Assembly (NCBI RefSeq): GCF_001314995.1
Contig: NZ_CP012938.1
Coordinates: 1,178,001-1,242,000 of the forward strand
Length of the DNA stretch: 64,000 nucleotides
DNA from: Bacteroides ovatus
GTDB taxonomy: Bacteria > Bacteroidota > Bacteroidia > Bacteroidales > Bacteroidaceae
Direction: 5' to 3'
The position numbers were made by a program, and so were the translations under genes. Under the pieces are notes generated by a model, which was given only the letters and a program-made list of their open reading frames with translations, was not told the DNA's origin and did not search any database. This document shows, piece by piece, positions 38,219-47,019 of the stretch (the first letter of the stretch is position 1; each line of letters begins with the position of its first letter).

Positions 38219-38791
38219 TCAGAACTTATATCCCACGATAATAGAGAAGTTCATGTTTTTAGGATTACCAACTTTTTCCACATCAACCAGACCAAATTGA
38301 CCATCCAAGCCTGCAATGATTCTACCAAATTCCAATGCAACTCCTACACCAAGACCTGCATCAAAACGCTTCAAAGCATCATCACCAAAAGTGTCGACTT
38401 TGCGTTCTGTGTCATTACCTAAGTCAAACTTTGTTTTACCGGCAATACCACAAGCAAAATAAGGACCTGCATTCACCACCAGATTAGTATTATCTGCTAC
38501 ATTGAAACGTGCAGCAGCCATTACTGGCAATTCCAAATACATTGCATTAATGCTATTGCCATCTTTCTTTGCACCTTTACTAGTTAAGAATAATGAAGGT
38601 TGCAGTGACCATGTATCAGTAAAAGCATATTCAAAACCTCCACCAAGTTTGAATCCAACCTTTGCATTCAGATCAAGATCACCGGTGTAATTACTAAAGT
38701 TCATACCTACTTTGGCATTCCAACCTGTAATTTGAGAGAAACCTGCCACTGAAATCAGTGCAAATAAAACAAACAAAACACTCTTCTTCAT
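38219..38791 (-). CDS. Outer-membrane beta-barrel protein, porin family
   Basis: A 190-residue protein with a cleavable signal peptide (residues 1-19, 'LFALISVAGFSQ') and alternating strands ending in aromatic F ('FSIIVGYKF'), the usual C-terminal signature of barrel insertion. Eight strands fit its length, as in the PF13568-type OmpX-like proteins of Bacteroidetes. Substrate or partner unknown. It has a good promoter upstream (TTG, 20 bp, TACATTTG). A second small barrel gene lies upstream on the same strand, but a separate promoter suggests separate transcription. Confidence 0.8.
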   Translation of the reverse strand: MKKSVLFVLFALISVAGFSQITGWNAKVGMNFSNYTGDLDLNAKVGFKLGGGFEYAFTDTWSLQPSLFLTSKGAKKDGNSINAMYLELPVMAAARFNVADNTNLVVNAGPYFACGIAGKTKFDLGNDTERKVDTFGDDALKRFDAGLGVGVALEFGRIIAGLDGQFGLVDVEKVGNPKNMNFSIIVGYKF

Positions 38792-38849
38792 AATTTTAAA
38801 GTTTTAAATTAATACTAAAGGTTTCTATTGACCTCATTGTTTAACAATA

Positions 38850-38880
38850 CAAATGTATAATTGTAATTTGTATTAAACAA
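38850..38880 (-). promoter_or_regulatory. Promoter of the 38.2-kb barrel gene
   Basis: On the minus strand, TTG (38880 to 38878), 20 bp, then TACATTTG (38857 to 38850). Confidence 0.7.
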
Positions 38881-38925
38881 CTTTTTCGTTAACAAGTGCG
38901 CAATTTATAGAGATTATACATAAAA

Positions 38926-38958
38926 AAAGGGAATTCCCTATTTTTGAGAACTCCCTTT
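38926..38958 (-). terminator. Hairpin downstream of the 39.0-kb barrel gene
   Basis: Arms AAAGGGAATT and AACTCCCTTT pair with one mismatch, and T/A runs lie on both sides; 29 bp after the stop at 38987. Confidence 0.6.
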
Positions 38959-38986
38959 CCTAATTTGTTGATTTGTTTTCTTCTTA

Positions 38987-39502
38987 TTAGAATGCGTAAT
39001 GGAAACCAATTGAAAGATCTTCACTAGTAAGTTCAAGACCAAAAGAATCTCCAAGCGTATTTATATTTCTACGATATCCCAGGAAACCATACTTGGCAAT
39101 GAAAGAGAAGTGATCGTTCAATTTAACAGCAATACCCGGTCTAAGTCCCACTTGTCCGGCTTTAGTAGTGTCTCCGTCTTTAACCTTCACGAAGCCGAGA
39201 GCAGCAGTTCCGTCCAGAAACAGGCGAACCGCACCGGTTTCACAGTAAGACCAACGAATGTATGGAGCAACAATTACTGAATTTTTTGTTAGTCCACCAT
39301 TATAATTATGTGAATAATCCAATTCAGCACCCAATGCCCATGTTTCATTAAAGTTGTATCCAACTTCCGGAGCAACTTTAAAAGAAGTAGTGTTGCCTGT
39401 GCTGTTACGCCAAACGTTCAAAGATCCGCCTACGTAAATGTCTTGTGCTTTTACAGCGATAGTTGCTAACATTACAACTACCAATAATAAACCCTTTTTC
39501 AT
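38987..39502 (-). CDS. Small outer-membrane beta-barrel protein
   Basis: A 171-residue exported protein with a signal peptide at 1-19 ('VVVMLATIAVKA') and about eight amphipathic strands ('EVGYNFNETWALGAELDYSH', 'FSFIAKYGFLGYR'), ending in 'SIGFHYAF' with a C-terminal phenylalanine for insertion by the Bam machinery. It belongs to the OmpX/OmpA-barrel-like group without a peptidoglycan-binding domain. It is 195 bp upstream of a related barrel gene with low sequence similarity. Function unknown. Confidence 0.8.
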   Translation of the reverse strand: MKKGLLLVVVMLATIAVKAQDIYVGGSLNVWRNSTGNTTSFKVAPEVGYNFNETWALGAELDYSHNYNGGLTKNSVIVAPYIRWSYCETGAVRLFLDGTAALGFVKVKDGDTTKAGQVGLRPGIAVKLNDHFSFIAKYGFLGYRRNINTLGDSFGLELTSEDLSIGFHYAF

Positions 39503-39558
39503 TTTCTTTGTTTTTTTAAATTAAACGTTAGACCCCAATTCGGTCGATTTCTGGGGTG

Positions 39559-39590
39559 CAAATGTAAAGCTGTTTTTATGATTAAACAAA
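39559..39590 (-). promoter_or_regulatory. Promoter of the 39.0-kb barrel gene
   Basis: TTTG, 20-bp spacer, TACATTTG on the minus strand, a very close match to the Bacteroides consensus. Confidence 0.8.
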
Positions 39591-39670
39591 CATTTAGTTA
39601 GTTTTTTATAATAAATACCAAATAAATATTGGGTGGTAAACGGACATCAATACCCAACAGGCATAAAATA

Positions 39671-39712
39671 AAATAGACTGCAAATACTTTCACAAGTATT
39701 TACAGTCTATTT
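39671..39712. terminator. Strong hairpin downstream of the XRE regulator
   Basis: Nineteen-base arms (39671-39689 and 39694-39712) with one G-T pair and a 4-nt loop TCAC. It could end transcripts from the regulator gene 180 bp away. Confidence 0.6.
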
Positions 39713-39892
39713 ATCAGATAGTTAAGTACCTAACCAGCGTATTTGACTATCCTTCTATTGCTGCTTGCGCCGCTGCAATACATTATTAATAATCAAAAAC
39801 TTACATTGTTATTGTAAGCGACTGATAAGCACTACATCGCATTTTTTACTCAATGATTCCCTGCTATTCGTCTATAGCAACTTTCAAGTCAT

Positions 39893-40345
39893 TTATCTCC
39901 TTTCTTTTAATAGTTCTATAATTGCGTCCTTATCCTTCAAGTTAGAGTCAAGACGGTTTATTTGCGCATTCAGACTATCCACCTGTTCTTTCAGGAGTGC
40001 AATAGTGCCCCTTTGGCTTTCTATCTCTGTCTGAGCTTTGGCCAGTTGAGAGGCGAGTTCGGCATCACCAATAATATTGTGGGCATTACCATCCAACGTC
40101 ACTGCCGCAAGATAGGCGGATATCTGGTGTTGGACAGGGCAGAACAGTGTGAAGAAATTAAAGCCTAAAGCCTCACTGACCTTGATAAGGCGTTTGGTCT
40201 CCATAGTCTCCCTCTCCAGTATGCGGTTGACATGCTGTTGCGGCACACCAATTTTCCGTCCAAGCTCGGATTTACTCAATCCAAGTTCGTTGCGACGTTT
40301 CTCGATTGCCTCACCTATATGTACGTTTTTTATGTCTATATCCAT
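39893..40345 (-). CDS. XRE-family helix-turn-helix regulator with C-terminal coiled coil
   Basis: A 150-residue protein with an XRE-type HTH at residues 12-66 ('LSKSELGRKIGVPQQHVNRIL') and a heptad-rich helix at about 100-150 ('LKEQVDSLNAQINRLDSN') for dimerisation. It is divergent from the replication module, with 145 bp between the starts. Two 14-bp direct repeats in that gap (40369-40382 and 40460-40473) bracket the plus-strand promoter and are candidate operators. A lifestyle switch regulator for the element is likely but unproven. ATG at 40345. Confidence 0.8.
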   Translation of the reverse strand: MDIDIKNVHIGEAIEKRRNELGLSKSELGRKIGVPQQHVNRILERETMETKRLIKVSEALGFNFFTLFCPVQHQISAYLAAVTLDGNAHNIIGDAELASQLAKAQTEIESQRGTIALLKEQVDSLNAQINRLDSNLKDKDAIIELLKERR

Positions 40346-40368
40346 AGGGCTAAGTCAATAATTAGACC

Positions 40369-40473
40369 TTAAACATTAAATAGTCAAACAAATATTTGTG
40401 TATATAAACCATTTTGTGTTACTTTGCAGGTGTAATACACTATATTAGTGGGTACAAAGTTAAACATTAAATA
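40369..40473 (+). promoter_or_regulatory. Divergent control region with direct-repeat operators
   Basis: TTAAACATTAAATA occurs at 40369-40382 and 40460-40473. Between them TTTG (40395-40398), 20 bp and TTACTTTG (40419-40426) make a promoter for the plus-strand genes. A repressor binding both repeats could block it. Confidence 0.6.
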
Positions 40474-40490
40474 TTAAATATCCAAAGATT

Positions 40491-40682
40491 ATGGCAGAAA
40501 ACTTGGAAAAAATTCGCCCAGCACTTACTGCCCTCGAAGTAGGCGGTACAGTCACATTCCCCATTTCAAGGCTGAAAAGCGTCCGCACGCAAGCCTCCGA
40601 ACTGGGAGCTATTTATAACAGGCAGTTCAAAACAAAGACGAACAGGGAAACCCAAACAATAACCGTTAAACGTATCATATAG
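40491..40682 (+). CDS. Small conserved-type protein of mobile elements
   Basis: A 63-residue basic protein ('SRLKSVRTQASELGAIYNRQF', first 20 residues 23-42) with no known domain. Small proteins of this look recur at the start of replication modules in Bacteroides elements, as I recall the family; function unknown. It is the first gene after the divergent promoter and is 5 bp from the next gene. The basic helix and 'QTITVKRII' end could bind DNA, but this is a guess. Confidence 0.6.
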   Translation: MAENLEKIRPALTALEVGGTVTFPISRLKSVRTQASELGAIYNRQFKTKTNRETQTITVKRII

Positions 40683-40687
40683 GGAAT

Positions 40688-40984
40688 ATGGCATTCATGC
40701 AGTTTTTAGACCGCCTTATTCCGTATGACATCTTTCTGAATGACCTTGCTGCAAGAATCGTAAAGTTTTTGAAGTCAGACAACAACGACCCTGAATTTAT
40801 CAGTCAAAGAAGGGCTTATGAAATGTTTGGCCGCCGCAACGTCGAAAGATGGAGGCGCATGGGAAAAGTGGTAGCATACAAAAGACCGGGCAAGGTCGAG
40901 TACAGGACGGCCGACTTGCGCCTGTTGCAGCGTATCGTTCAGGACTATTTCGACAAAGACATTACGAAAGATGATCTGGAATGA
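40688..40984 (+). CDS. Small helix-turn-helix protein
   Basis: A 98-residue protein whose centre (about 40-75, 'RRAYEMFGRRNVERWRRMGK') looks like a MerR/excisionase-type winged helix: a helix, a turn and a recognition helix followed by 'EYRTADLRLLQ'. It may be an excisionase-like or replication accessory factor. It is 5 bp after the previous gene. Not identified at family level. Confidence 0.6.
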   Translation: MAFMQFLDRLIPYDIFLNDLAARIVKFLKSDNNDPEFISQRRAYEMFGRRNVERWRRMGKVVAYKRPGKVEYRTADLRLLQRIVQDYFDKDITKDDLE

Positions 40985-41098
40985 CGGTAAAAAGGCGAGT
41001 ATTCAAACAATATTATGGCTATGTTGACAGTTAGAACTACCCCGTCAATGTGGCAAACAAACATATTTATGGGGCTGTTCATCATGAATTTATAGCTA

Positions 41099-41302
41099 AT
41101 GAAGGAATTAAAACCTACTTGTGACCCTAATGGGGTCTATTCAGTTAAACGGACTTGTGCCGAATTGGGCATAAGCCACAAGACATTACGCAAGTACAGG
41201 GAGCGCGGTTATATCAGGCCGATCAACCCAGACAATGTTTGCCGTCCGAAATATTTGGGACAGTCAATCATAGACTGTTGGAATATCTTAATCGCATTAT
41301 GA
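41099..41302 (+). CDS. MerR/excisionase-like DNA-binding protein overlapping the primase start
   Basis: A 67-residue protein, 'YSVKRTCAELGISHKTLRKY' at 14-33 being a helix-turn-helix of the excisionase or HTH_17 type. The stop TGA overlaps the ATG of the primase gene by the 4-bp ATGA arrangement, so the two are translationally coupled. Role in excision or replication control is inferred from fold and position. Confidence 0.7.
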   Translation: MKELKPTCDPNGVYSVKRTCAELGISHKTLRKYRERGYIRPINPDNVCRPKYLGQSIIDCWNILIAL

Positions 41303-44300
41303 TCAGTGAATCGACCATTAGCAAGGTCAGGGAACTTTCCATAGAAGATGTCCTCCGCCCATACGTCAAACTTTCAAGAAAAGGCTCGGCATTGATGGGG
41401 CTTTGTCCTTTCCACGAGGAACGGACAGGCTCATTCTCTGTCTCTCCGGCAAAGAATCTTTTCCATTGCTTCAGCTGTAACCGTGGTGGCGATGCAATCA
41501 CCTTTATCATGGAGAAGGAAGGATTTTCATTCATGGATGCAGTCCGATTCATCGCAAAACATCATAATATCCAAATAGAATACACACAGGAAGAATATAA
41601 TGAGGAACAAATGGCCGAAGAAAAACACAGGGAATCTCTCCTTGTCGCTTTGGATCATATACAGGCCTACTTTTTGAACTGTCTGAGGACAACAGATAAT
41701 ATAGAGTGCAAACAGGCCCGTGACTATGCCTATGGCAGATGGCCGGAAGAGTTCTGTTCCGTGGCTGGTATCGGATATGCCCCAATAGACGGAAACCTCT
41801 TTGTTGACTATTGCCAAAAAAGGTCGCTTAATGAAGAAGCACTCTTTGAGTTGGGAATGCTTAAACGTGGAGAGGACGGACACATTTATGCCATGTTTCG
41901 GCAACGAATCATGATACCTATCAGGAACAGATGGGGACGTATCATCGCTTATACGGCAAGACACATCGGCCACAATCCCAAAGCTCCGAAATACATCAAT
42001 TCTTCCACCAGTCCGGTTTACTCCAAAGGGGAAACCTTGTTCGGCATCGACAGGGCAAGCCGCCAACGTAACGCTGACTACTTTATCATAGTGGAAGGCG
42101 CACCCGATGTCCTGCGGATGCAGTCTGTCGGCTTTGACAATACCGTGGCCGCACTTGGCACCGCATGGACGGACAGCCAGTTTGAACAGCTCAAAAAGTA
42201 CACATCATCCTTATGTTTCATTCCCGATTCAGATGTGACGGAAGGCAAACCATACGGTGCCGGCTTTGAGGCGGTCATGGCGAACGGTGCGATGGCAATC
42301 AGGAAAGGGTTTCATGTGACGGTCAGGGAACTTCCGTTTGTCAAAGCCTCGGTTGTCGGTGAGAATATACCGTCCGAAGATACTTTCCAAGTGAAGTTTG
42401 TCAAAAATGATGCGGACAGTTTCATCAAGAGTAAAGAGGATTACACCTCGCTGGCAGAGAAGCATTTCATCATCTGGCTGGCTCAAAAACGTTTTCTTGT
42501 CGCTTCTTCATTGGTGGAAGAGCGGAAATGCGTGGCCGAAATAGCAGACCTGATGCGTTATGTAAAGGATCAGCTTGTCTTTGACCAGTGCATCGAGCAG
42601 CTGGCCAAACTGCACGGCAAGGTGAAGCTGTGGCGTGATGCCGTCGCACAGGCGCGTGGGGAAGCCCGGAAAAGGAATGAACGGCTTGAGCCCATGAATG
42701 AAATGCAACGGGATGCCGAATTATTGCGGCAGTTCGGCCTGTTTGTAAGGGAGAACTGCTACTATGCCACCGGCGACGATGACGAGGAGCCGGCAAGAAT
42801 CTCCAACTTCATCATGGAACCGCTGTTCCACATTGAGGACGAGAGCAATGGAACACGTATCTTTCGGATGCGGAACATGTACAACATGTGCCGTGTCATC
42901 GAGCTGAAAGAATCCGAACTTTGTTCGTTGAGTAACTTTCAGCAAAAGGTCGGCTCTTTGGGCAACTATGTGTGGTTGGCCAAGATTGACAAGCTCAACC
43001 GTGTCAAGGAATATCTCTACTCGAAAACCGATACAGCGGAGCGCATACGGAAATTGGGTTGGAATGACACGGAAGGTTTCTTCGCCTTTGGCAACGGCAT
43101 TTTGATGGACGGCACTTTCAGGGAAGTGGATGAATTAGGTATCGTAAGGGGTATCAATAGCAAGGCTTTTTACATTCCTGCCACGTCCAAAATCTATATC
43201 CATAATCAGGAAATCTTCCAGTTTGAGAGGCTGATGGTGCACGAGAACCGCAACGGCGTGAAACTTTACGACTATGTGACAAGGTTGGTGGAAGTGTTCG
43301 GCGAGAATGCGGCCATCGCCTTTTCTTACCTACTGTCCACCCTGTTCCGTGACATCATATTCCGGCGTACCCGGCATTTCCCCATCCTGAACCTTTTCGG
43401 AGAAAAGGGAACAGGTAAGACCACCCTTGCCACCTCTCTCCAGTCATTCTTCTTGCACGGTGTTGACCCGCCCAACCTCGGTGTCACCTCCGTACCGGCC
43501 ATGAACGACCGGGTGTCACAAGCTGTAAACACACTTGTTGTATTGGACGAGTACAAAAACGACCTTGACATCCGCAAGATAGCCTACCTCAAAGGTCTTT
43601 GGGGTGGCGGTGGCCAGACTAAAAAGAACACAAGTACGGACGGAATGGCGGCCCAGACCATCGTCACTACCGGCGTGGCACTTTGCGGACAGGACAAGCC
43701 CACGCAGGACATGGCACTTTACACCCGTGTCATCTTCCTTGCTTTCTCCAAGACATCGTTCAACCAGGCGGAGAAAAGAAATTATGAGGATTTGGTGGCT
43801 CTCTGCAATTTGGGGCTGACCCATCTGACGGTAGAGATATTGAACCATAGGGAACTGTTTGAGAAGAACTTTCCTGAAATATATGCCATCACCAAACGGG
43901 AACTGGCTACAAAACTGGAAAACGAAACGATCCATGACCGCATCTTCGGCAACTGGGTCATCCCGTTGGCCACGTTCCGCACATTGGAGACTGTCATCCA
44001 TGTACCTTTCAGTTATACGGAGCTGTTTGAAACAGCATTCAGGGGCATCCGTAACCAGAACGAGCTGGCGCAGGAAAGCTCTGAAATCGCCGACTTCTGG
44101 AATATGCTACAAGGATTCCAGACATCAGGGAAATGTATCGAAAAGGCGCATTACCGCATACGGTACTTGAAATCCTTCCGTCCCATATCCGTCAAGGAGG
44201 ACATTGAGTTCAAGGAAGCCCGTCCTATCCTCTATCTGAATATGGCGGCAGTGGCTTCCCTGTTCAACAGCCGGAACATGAACGCCACCGCTAACCGCTC

Positions 44301-44616
44301 CAACTGGTCAACCATCATGTCCTACTTAAAATCCCACTCCTCGTACCTTGGCTTGAAACAGGACAGGTTCACCATTCTCCAGCCCGGCGGATTACCGGAC
44401 TACATGATAGAAGTAATCAATGGTGAGCAGGTCAGGAAAGTCAAGGTAAACCGCCCCAAAGCGTTGTGCTTTGATTACCTGCAATTAAAGGATGCCTTCG
44501 GACTGGATCTTGAAACGGAAATTGTGTCTGACAGTCTGGACTTGTCGGAAGACAATCTTTCCGATTCAACCCCTTCCGATACCACACCTCCCATTCAGGA
44601 GGATTTACCATTCTAA
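41299..44616 (+). CDS. CHC2 zinc-finger primase fused to a helicase-like ATPase
   Basis: A 1105-residue replication protein. A CHC2 zinc finger uses C36, H39, C57 and C60 ('GLCPFHEERTG', 'LFHCFSCNRGGDAI'). A Toprim domain follows with E266 in 'FIIVEGAPDVL' and 'CFIPDSD' near 308. A long middle part is unassigned, then an ATPase with Walker A 'GEKGTGKTT' near 700 and 'VVLDEYKND' near 750. The layout is like mobile-element primase-helicases of Bacteroides. It would prime and unwind at the element's origin. The frame is open from 41155, but the upstream 48 codons lie inside the preceding gene's frame; ATG 41299 fits the 4-bp overlap. Confidence 0.88.
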   Translation: MISESTISKVRELSIEDVLRPYVKLSRKGSALMGLCPFHEERTGSFSVSPAKNLFHCFSCNRGGDAITFIMEKEGFSFMDAVRFIAKHHNIQIEYTQEEYNEEQMAEEKHRESLLVALDHIQAYFLNCLRTTDNIECKQARDYAYGRWPEEFCSVAGIGYAPIDGNLFVDYCQKRSLNEEALFELGMLKRGEDGHIYAMFRQRIMIPIRNRWGRIIAYTARHIGHNPKAPKYINSSTSPVYSKGETLFGIDRASRQRNADYFIIVEGAPDVLRMQSVGFDNTVAALGTAWTDSQFEQLKKYTSSLCFIPDSDVTEGKPYGAGFEAVMANGAMAIRKGFHVTVRELPFVKASVVGENIPSEDTFQVKFVKNDADSFIKSKEDYTSLAEKHFIIWLAQKRFLVASSLVEERKCVAEIADLMRYVKDQLVFDQCIEQLAKLHGKVKLWRDAVAQARGEARKRNERLEPMNEMQRDAELLRQFGLFVRENCYYATGDDDEEPARISNFIMEPLFHIEDESNGTRIFRMRNMYNMCRVIELKESELCSLSNFQQKVGSLGNYVWLAKIDKLNRVKEYLYSKTDTAERIRKLGWNDTEGFFAFGNGILMDGTFREVDELGIVRGINSKAFYIPATSKIYIHNQEIFQFERLMVHENRNGVKLYDYVTRLVEVFGENAAIAFSYLLSTLFRDIIFRRTRHFPILNLFGEKGTGKTTLATSLQSFFLHGVDPPNLGVTSVPAMNDRVSQAVNTLVVLDEYKNDLDIRKIAYLKGLWGGGGQTKKNTSTDGMAAQTIVTTGVALCGQDKPTQDMALYTRVIFLAFSKTSFNQAEKRNYEDLVALCNLGLTHLTVEILNHRELFEKNFPEIYAITKRELATKLENETIHDRIFGNWVIPLATFRTLETVIHVPFSYTELFETAFRGIRNQNELAQESSEIADFWNMLQGFQTSGKCIEKAHYRIRYLKSFRPISVKEDIEFKEARPILYLNMAAVASLFNSRNMNATANRSNWSTIMSYLKSHSSYLGLKQDRFTILQPGGLPDYMIEVINGEQVRKVKVNRPKALCFDYLQLKDAFGLDLETEIVSDSLDLSEDNLSDSTPSDTTPPIQEDLPF

Positions 44617-44627
44617 ATGATGAAATA

Positions 44628-44936
44628 ATGAAGAACGAAGGACTTGACAAATTAAAAAACGAAGCGGTGAACGCTTTGGTGCGTTGGGGTAAAATCGGAC
44701 TGGGTTTATATTCCATGCGCGATGCAGTCAATGCCTACATGAAGGCTTGCGGTGCTGACAAAATCCCCTTTGACGGTATAAACGGCATCAGAGAAAAAAG
44801 AAAAATAGTATCGGACGGTTTGCTAATCCATTGCATTGCACCTTTATCCAGAGAACAGTTATACAAAGTAAAGATGGAATTGAATCAAATTTCCAATTCC
44901 ATCACCACTCATATAAAGCCACGATTCAAAAGGTAA
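44628..44936 (+). CDS. Hypothetical protein downstream of the primase
   Basis: A 102-residue soluble protein, 11 bp after the primase stop and probably in the same operon. It is helical at the N-terminus ('DKLKNEAVNALVRWGKIGL') and has no domain I recognise. It could be a replication accessory factor; no evidence beyond position. Confidence 0.55.
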   Translation: MKNEGLDKLKNEAVNALVRWGKIGLGLYSMRDAVNAYMKACGADKIPFDGINGIREKRKIVSDGLLIHCIAPLSREQLYKVKMELNQISNSITTHIKPRFKR

Positions 44937-45053
44937 TATGAAAGAGGTATTATTGGCACCTAAATGCCATATAGTATTACACTGTTGATTCTGAATAAAT
45001 TATTCTCTGAAAGAAAAATGGACTACGGGCAACGTTTGTTTATAGATTACGCA

Positions 45054-45167
45054 TGTTCATAAATTCGTGAACACAATGAAATAATGAACGCAAAATTTGG
45101 CAAAGCAAAGAATGTTCACTAAATTTGCAGTGTTTATCAATTTATGAACATTATATGAACAATGAAC
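45054..45167 (+). promoter_or_regulatory. Promoter with repeated TGAAC operator-like sites ahead of the AbiEi-like operon
   Basis: A perfect consensus promoter, TTTG (45096-45099), 20 bp, TAAATTTG (45120-45127), lies 35 bp before the ATG. A palindrome TGTTCAtaaattcgTGAACA is at 45054-45073, and further TGAAC/GTTCA half-sites lie at 45085, 45113, 45145, 45156 and 45163, so the sites surround the promoter. Autoregulation by the first gene, as known for AbiEi proteins, is likely. Confidence 0.7.
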
Positions 45168-46154
45168 GATACAACAATGAGAACAGATTATTTGGAATTG
45201 TTTCATGAAGCCATCAACAATTTGAGGGCGACAACAAGGAATGACTGTATTGTCATTTGTGACGAATTGGACCAAACTATTAGCATTAATAGCTTGAAGT
45301 TTTATTGTGACATAAAGAAAACCATAAGCAACGCCAACATCTTTTCAGTCGTTGACGGAATCAGAAGTAAAAGTAGCGATAGGAATATGCCTATGGTTTT
45401 GATTACTGATAAAATCTATCCCAAATTAGCCAATACGCTTTCGGACAATCAAATCAATTGGATAGACAAAGTAGGAAATTGTGATATCAGACATAAGAGT
45501 CTAATCATTAAGATTGCCGGCCAAAAAGACAACACCCCCACTAAACCAAGTTCTACTTCAAAAATAAGTGAGACAAACATCAAGCTCATCTTATTCTTCT
45601 TGCAAAATCCTGAAAGCGTCAATTGGGCTTATCGTGAGATTCAAGAGAAAGTCGGGCTGTCTTTGGGCACTATCACGAAAGCTTTTGATTTGTTGAAAGC
45701 GAAACAGTACTTGGTGCAAACTGAAAAAGGCAGAAAGATTTCGATGCGCGAAGAACTTGTCGAATGGTGGCAACAGCAATACAATGAATTTTTGAAACCT
45801 AAATTACTCATCAATCGGATGACCTTCCGCAGTCCGGAGCATAGAAGAAAATGGAAAGAAATGCTTCTTCCCGAAGGTATGTATTGGGGAGGTGATTGTG
45901 GAGCCAACTTAGTAGATGGTTACTTAATCCCCGGTGAATTTGAAATTTATTCAGATGTAGCAAGTTCGTTGCTTCTTCGTACCGGTGCGGTAATGCCTGC
46001 CCCAAATGGGGAAATACGCATCTACAAGAAATTTTGGATAGGGGAAAGCAAACTAAACCTTGCCCCAAAATTAGTCATTTACGCGGATTTAATGGGTGCT
46101 GGAGACAGCCGTTGCCATGAGGCCGCATTAAGAATAAAAGAAAATGGAATATAA
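45162..46154 (+). CDS. AbiEi-like transcriptional regulator / putative antitoxin
   Basis: A 330-residue protein. A winged helix near residues 145-195 ('WAYREIQEKVGLSLGTITKA', with 'LLKAKQYLVQTEKG') is followed by a C-terminal domain ('EGMYWGGDCGANLVDGYLIP'). Both resemble the AbiEi antitoxin family of type IV toxin-antitoxin systems, which bind their own promoter. The ~140-residue N-terminal part is not usual for short AbiEi forms. It overlaps the next gene by 11 bp. The antitoxin role is inferred from family and from the nucleotidyltransferase neighbour. Confidence 0.7.
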   Translation: MNDTTMRTDYLELFHEAINNLRATTRNDCIVICDELDQTISINSLKFYCDIKKTISNANIFSVVDGIRSKSSDRNMPMVLITDKIYPKLANTLSDNQINWIDKVGNCDIRHKSLIIKIAGQKDNTPTKPSSTSKISETNIKLILFFLQNPESVNWAYREIQEKVGLSLGTITKAFDLLKAKQYLVQTEKGRKISMREELVEWWQQQYNEFLKPKLLINRMTFRSPEHRRKWKEMLLPEGMYWGGDCGANLVDGYLIPGEFEIYSDVASSLLLRTGAVMPAPNGEIRIYKKFWIGESKLNLAPKLVIYADLMGAGDSRCHEAALRIKENGI

Positions 46155-47019
46155 AATCACACGAGATACTTTACAGAATAATTTGCTTTATGACACCCTT
46201 GAAGCATTGAGTAAAGTAATGAACGACCTGCAACTGGATGTGTATGTTGTTGGCGCACTGGCAAGAGACATTGCTATGGAAATACTTGAAATGCCGCCTT
46301 CGCGTAGAAGAACATCTGATCTTGATGTGGCTATTGCCTTGAAAGATTGGAGTCAGTTCGAGTTATTGTCGGAAAATTTATTGAAAAACAATTTTGTCAA
46401 GGGTAAACCGAAACAGCGATTTTATTATAAAGGTGTGGATGGAAAGAATGACTACGAAATAGACATTGTGCCTTTCGGAGAATTGGAGGAAGACGAAAAA
46501 GTCGCATGGCCACCTGAAGGCAATCCTGAAATGTCGGTCAAATGTTTTAGAGACGTAATGAATATAGCCGATACAGTGGTGATTGAAGACGCCATTACAA
46601 TAAAGATGGCTCCTTTGTCAGGACAATTCCTCATTAAATTTGATACTTGGCTTGACAGGCACTTGCTCACAGACAAAGACGCAGCCGATATGCTTTATAT
46701 AATGGACAATTTCTATTTGGCATACGTTTCGTTCAAACAACCAGTTCCTGATGAGGTGCAGGAAACAAGTGAAAGTTTTGACCTCTTGAATGGTGGTGCT
46801 CGATGGATTGCTTGTGAAATGAAAGAATTTCTTACAAAAGAACACTTGCAATTCTATACCGACCAACTACAAGCGCAAATAGAACTGGATGAAAACAGTC
46901 CACTAATCAGGTCTATGAGTAGCAAGTATTCTGCAAGCGACTCACATATGATTGTGAGAAATGCACTAATCGGAATGGTTGAAGTATTAAAGAAAGGAGA
47001 AAACAATGAAAATAGATAG
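46144..47019 (+). CDS. Pol-beta-type nucleotidyltransferase (AbiEii-like toxin candidate)
   Basis: A 291-residue NTase with motif 'VGALARD' (G37, R41, D42) and acidic triad D59-x-D61 ('TSDLDVAI') and D107 ('YEIDIVPF'). Such motifs are found in AbiEii and MNT-type enzymes that modify tRNA or proteins with nucleotides. It starts 11 bp inside the upstream gene and its stop overlaps the phosphatase gene, so all three are coupled. Target unknown. A functional AbiEii role is inference. Confidence 0.75.
   Translation: MEYKITRDTLQNNLLYDTLEALSKVMNDLQLDVYVVGALARDIAMEILEMPPSRRRTSDLDVAIALKDWSQFELLSENLLKNNFVKGKPKQRFYYKGVDGKNDYEIDIVPFGELEEDEKVAWPPEGNPEMSVKCFRDVMNIADTVVIEDAITIKMAPLSGQFLIKFDTWLDRHLLTDKDAADMLYIMDNFYLAYVSFKQPVPDEVQETSESFDLLNGGARWIACEMKEFLTKEHLQFYTDQLQAQIELDENSPLIRSMSSKYSASDSHMIVRNALIGMVEVLKKGENNENR

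Larger units (their letters stand above)
39503..39892. other. Intergenic stretch at the core/accessory border
   Basis: It holds the barrel gene promoter (minus strand TTTG at 39590-39587, 20 bp, TACATTTG at 39566-39559) and a 19-bp near-perfect hairpin at 39671-39712 (arms AAATAGACTG...; loop TCAC). A weaker inverted repeat CTTACA/TGTAAG lies near 39800. No gene is seen. The border of the accessory region is probably in or near here, but no attachment-site repeat could be defined from one end. Confidence 0.5.
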
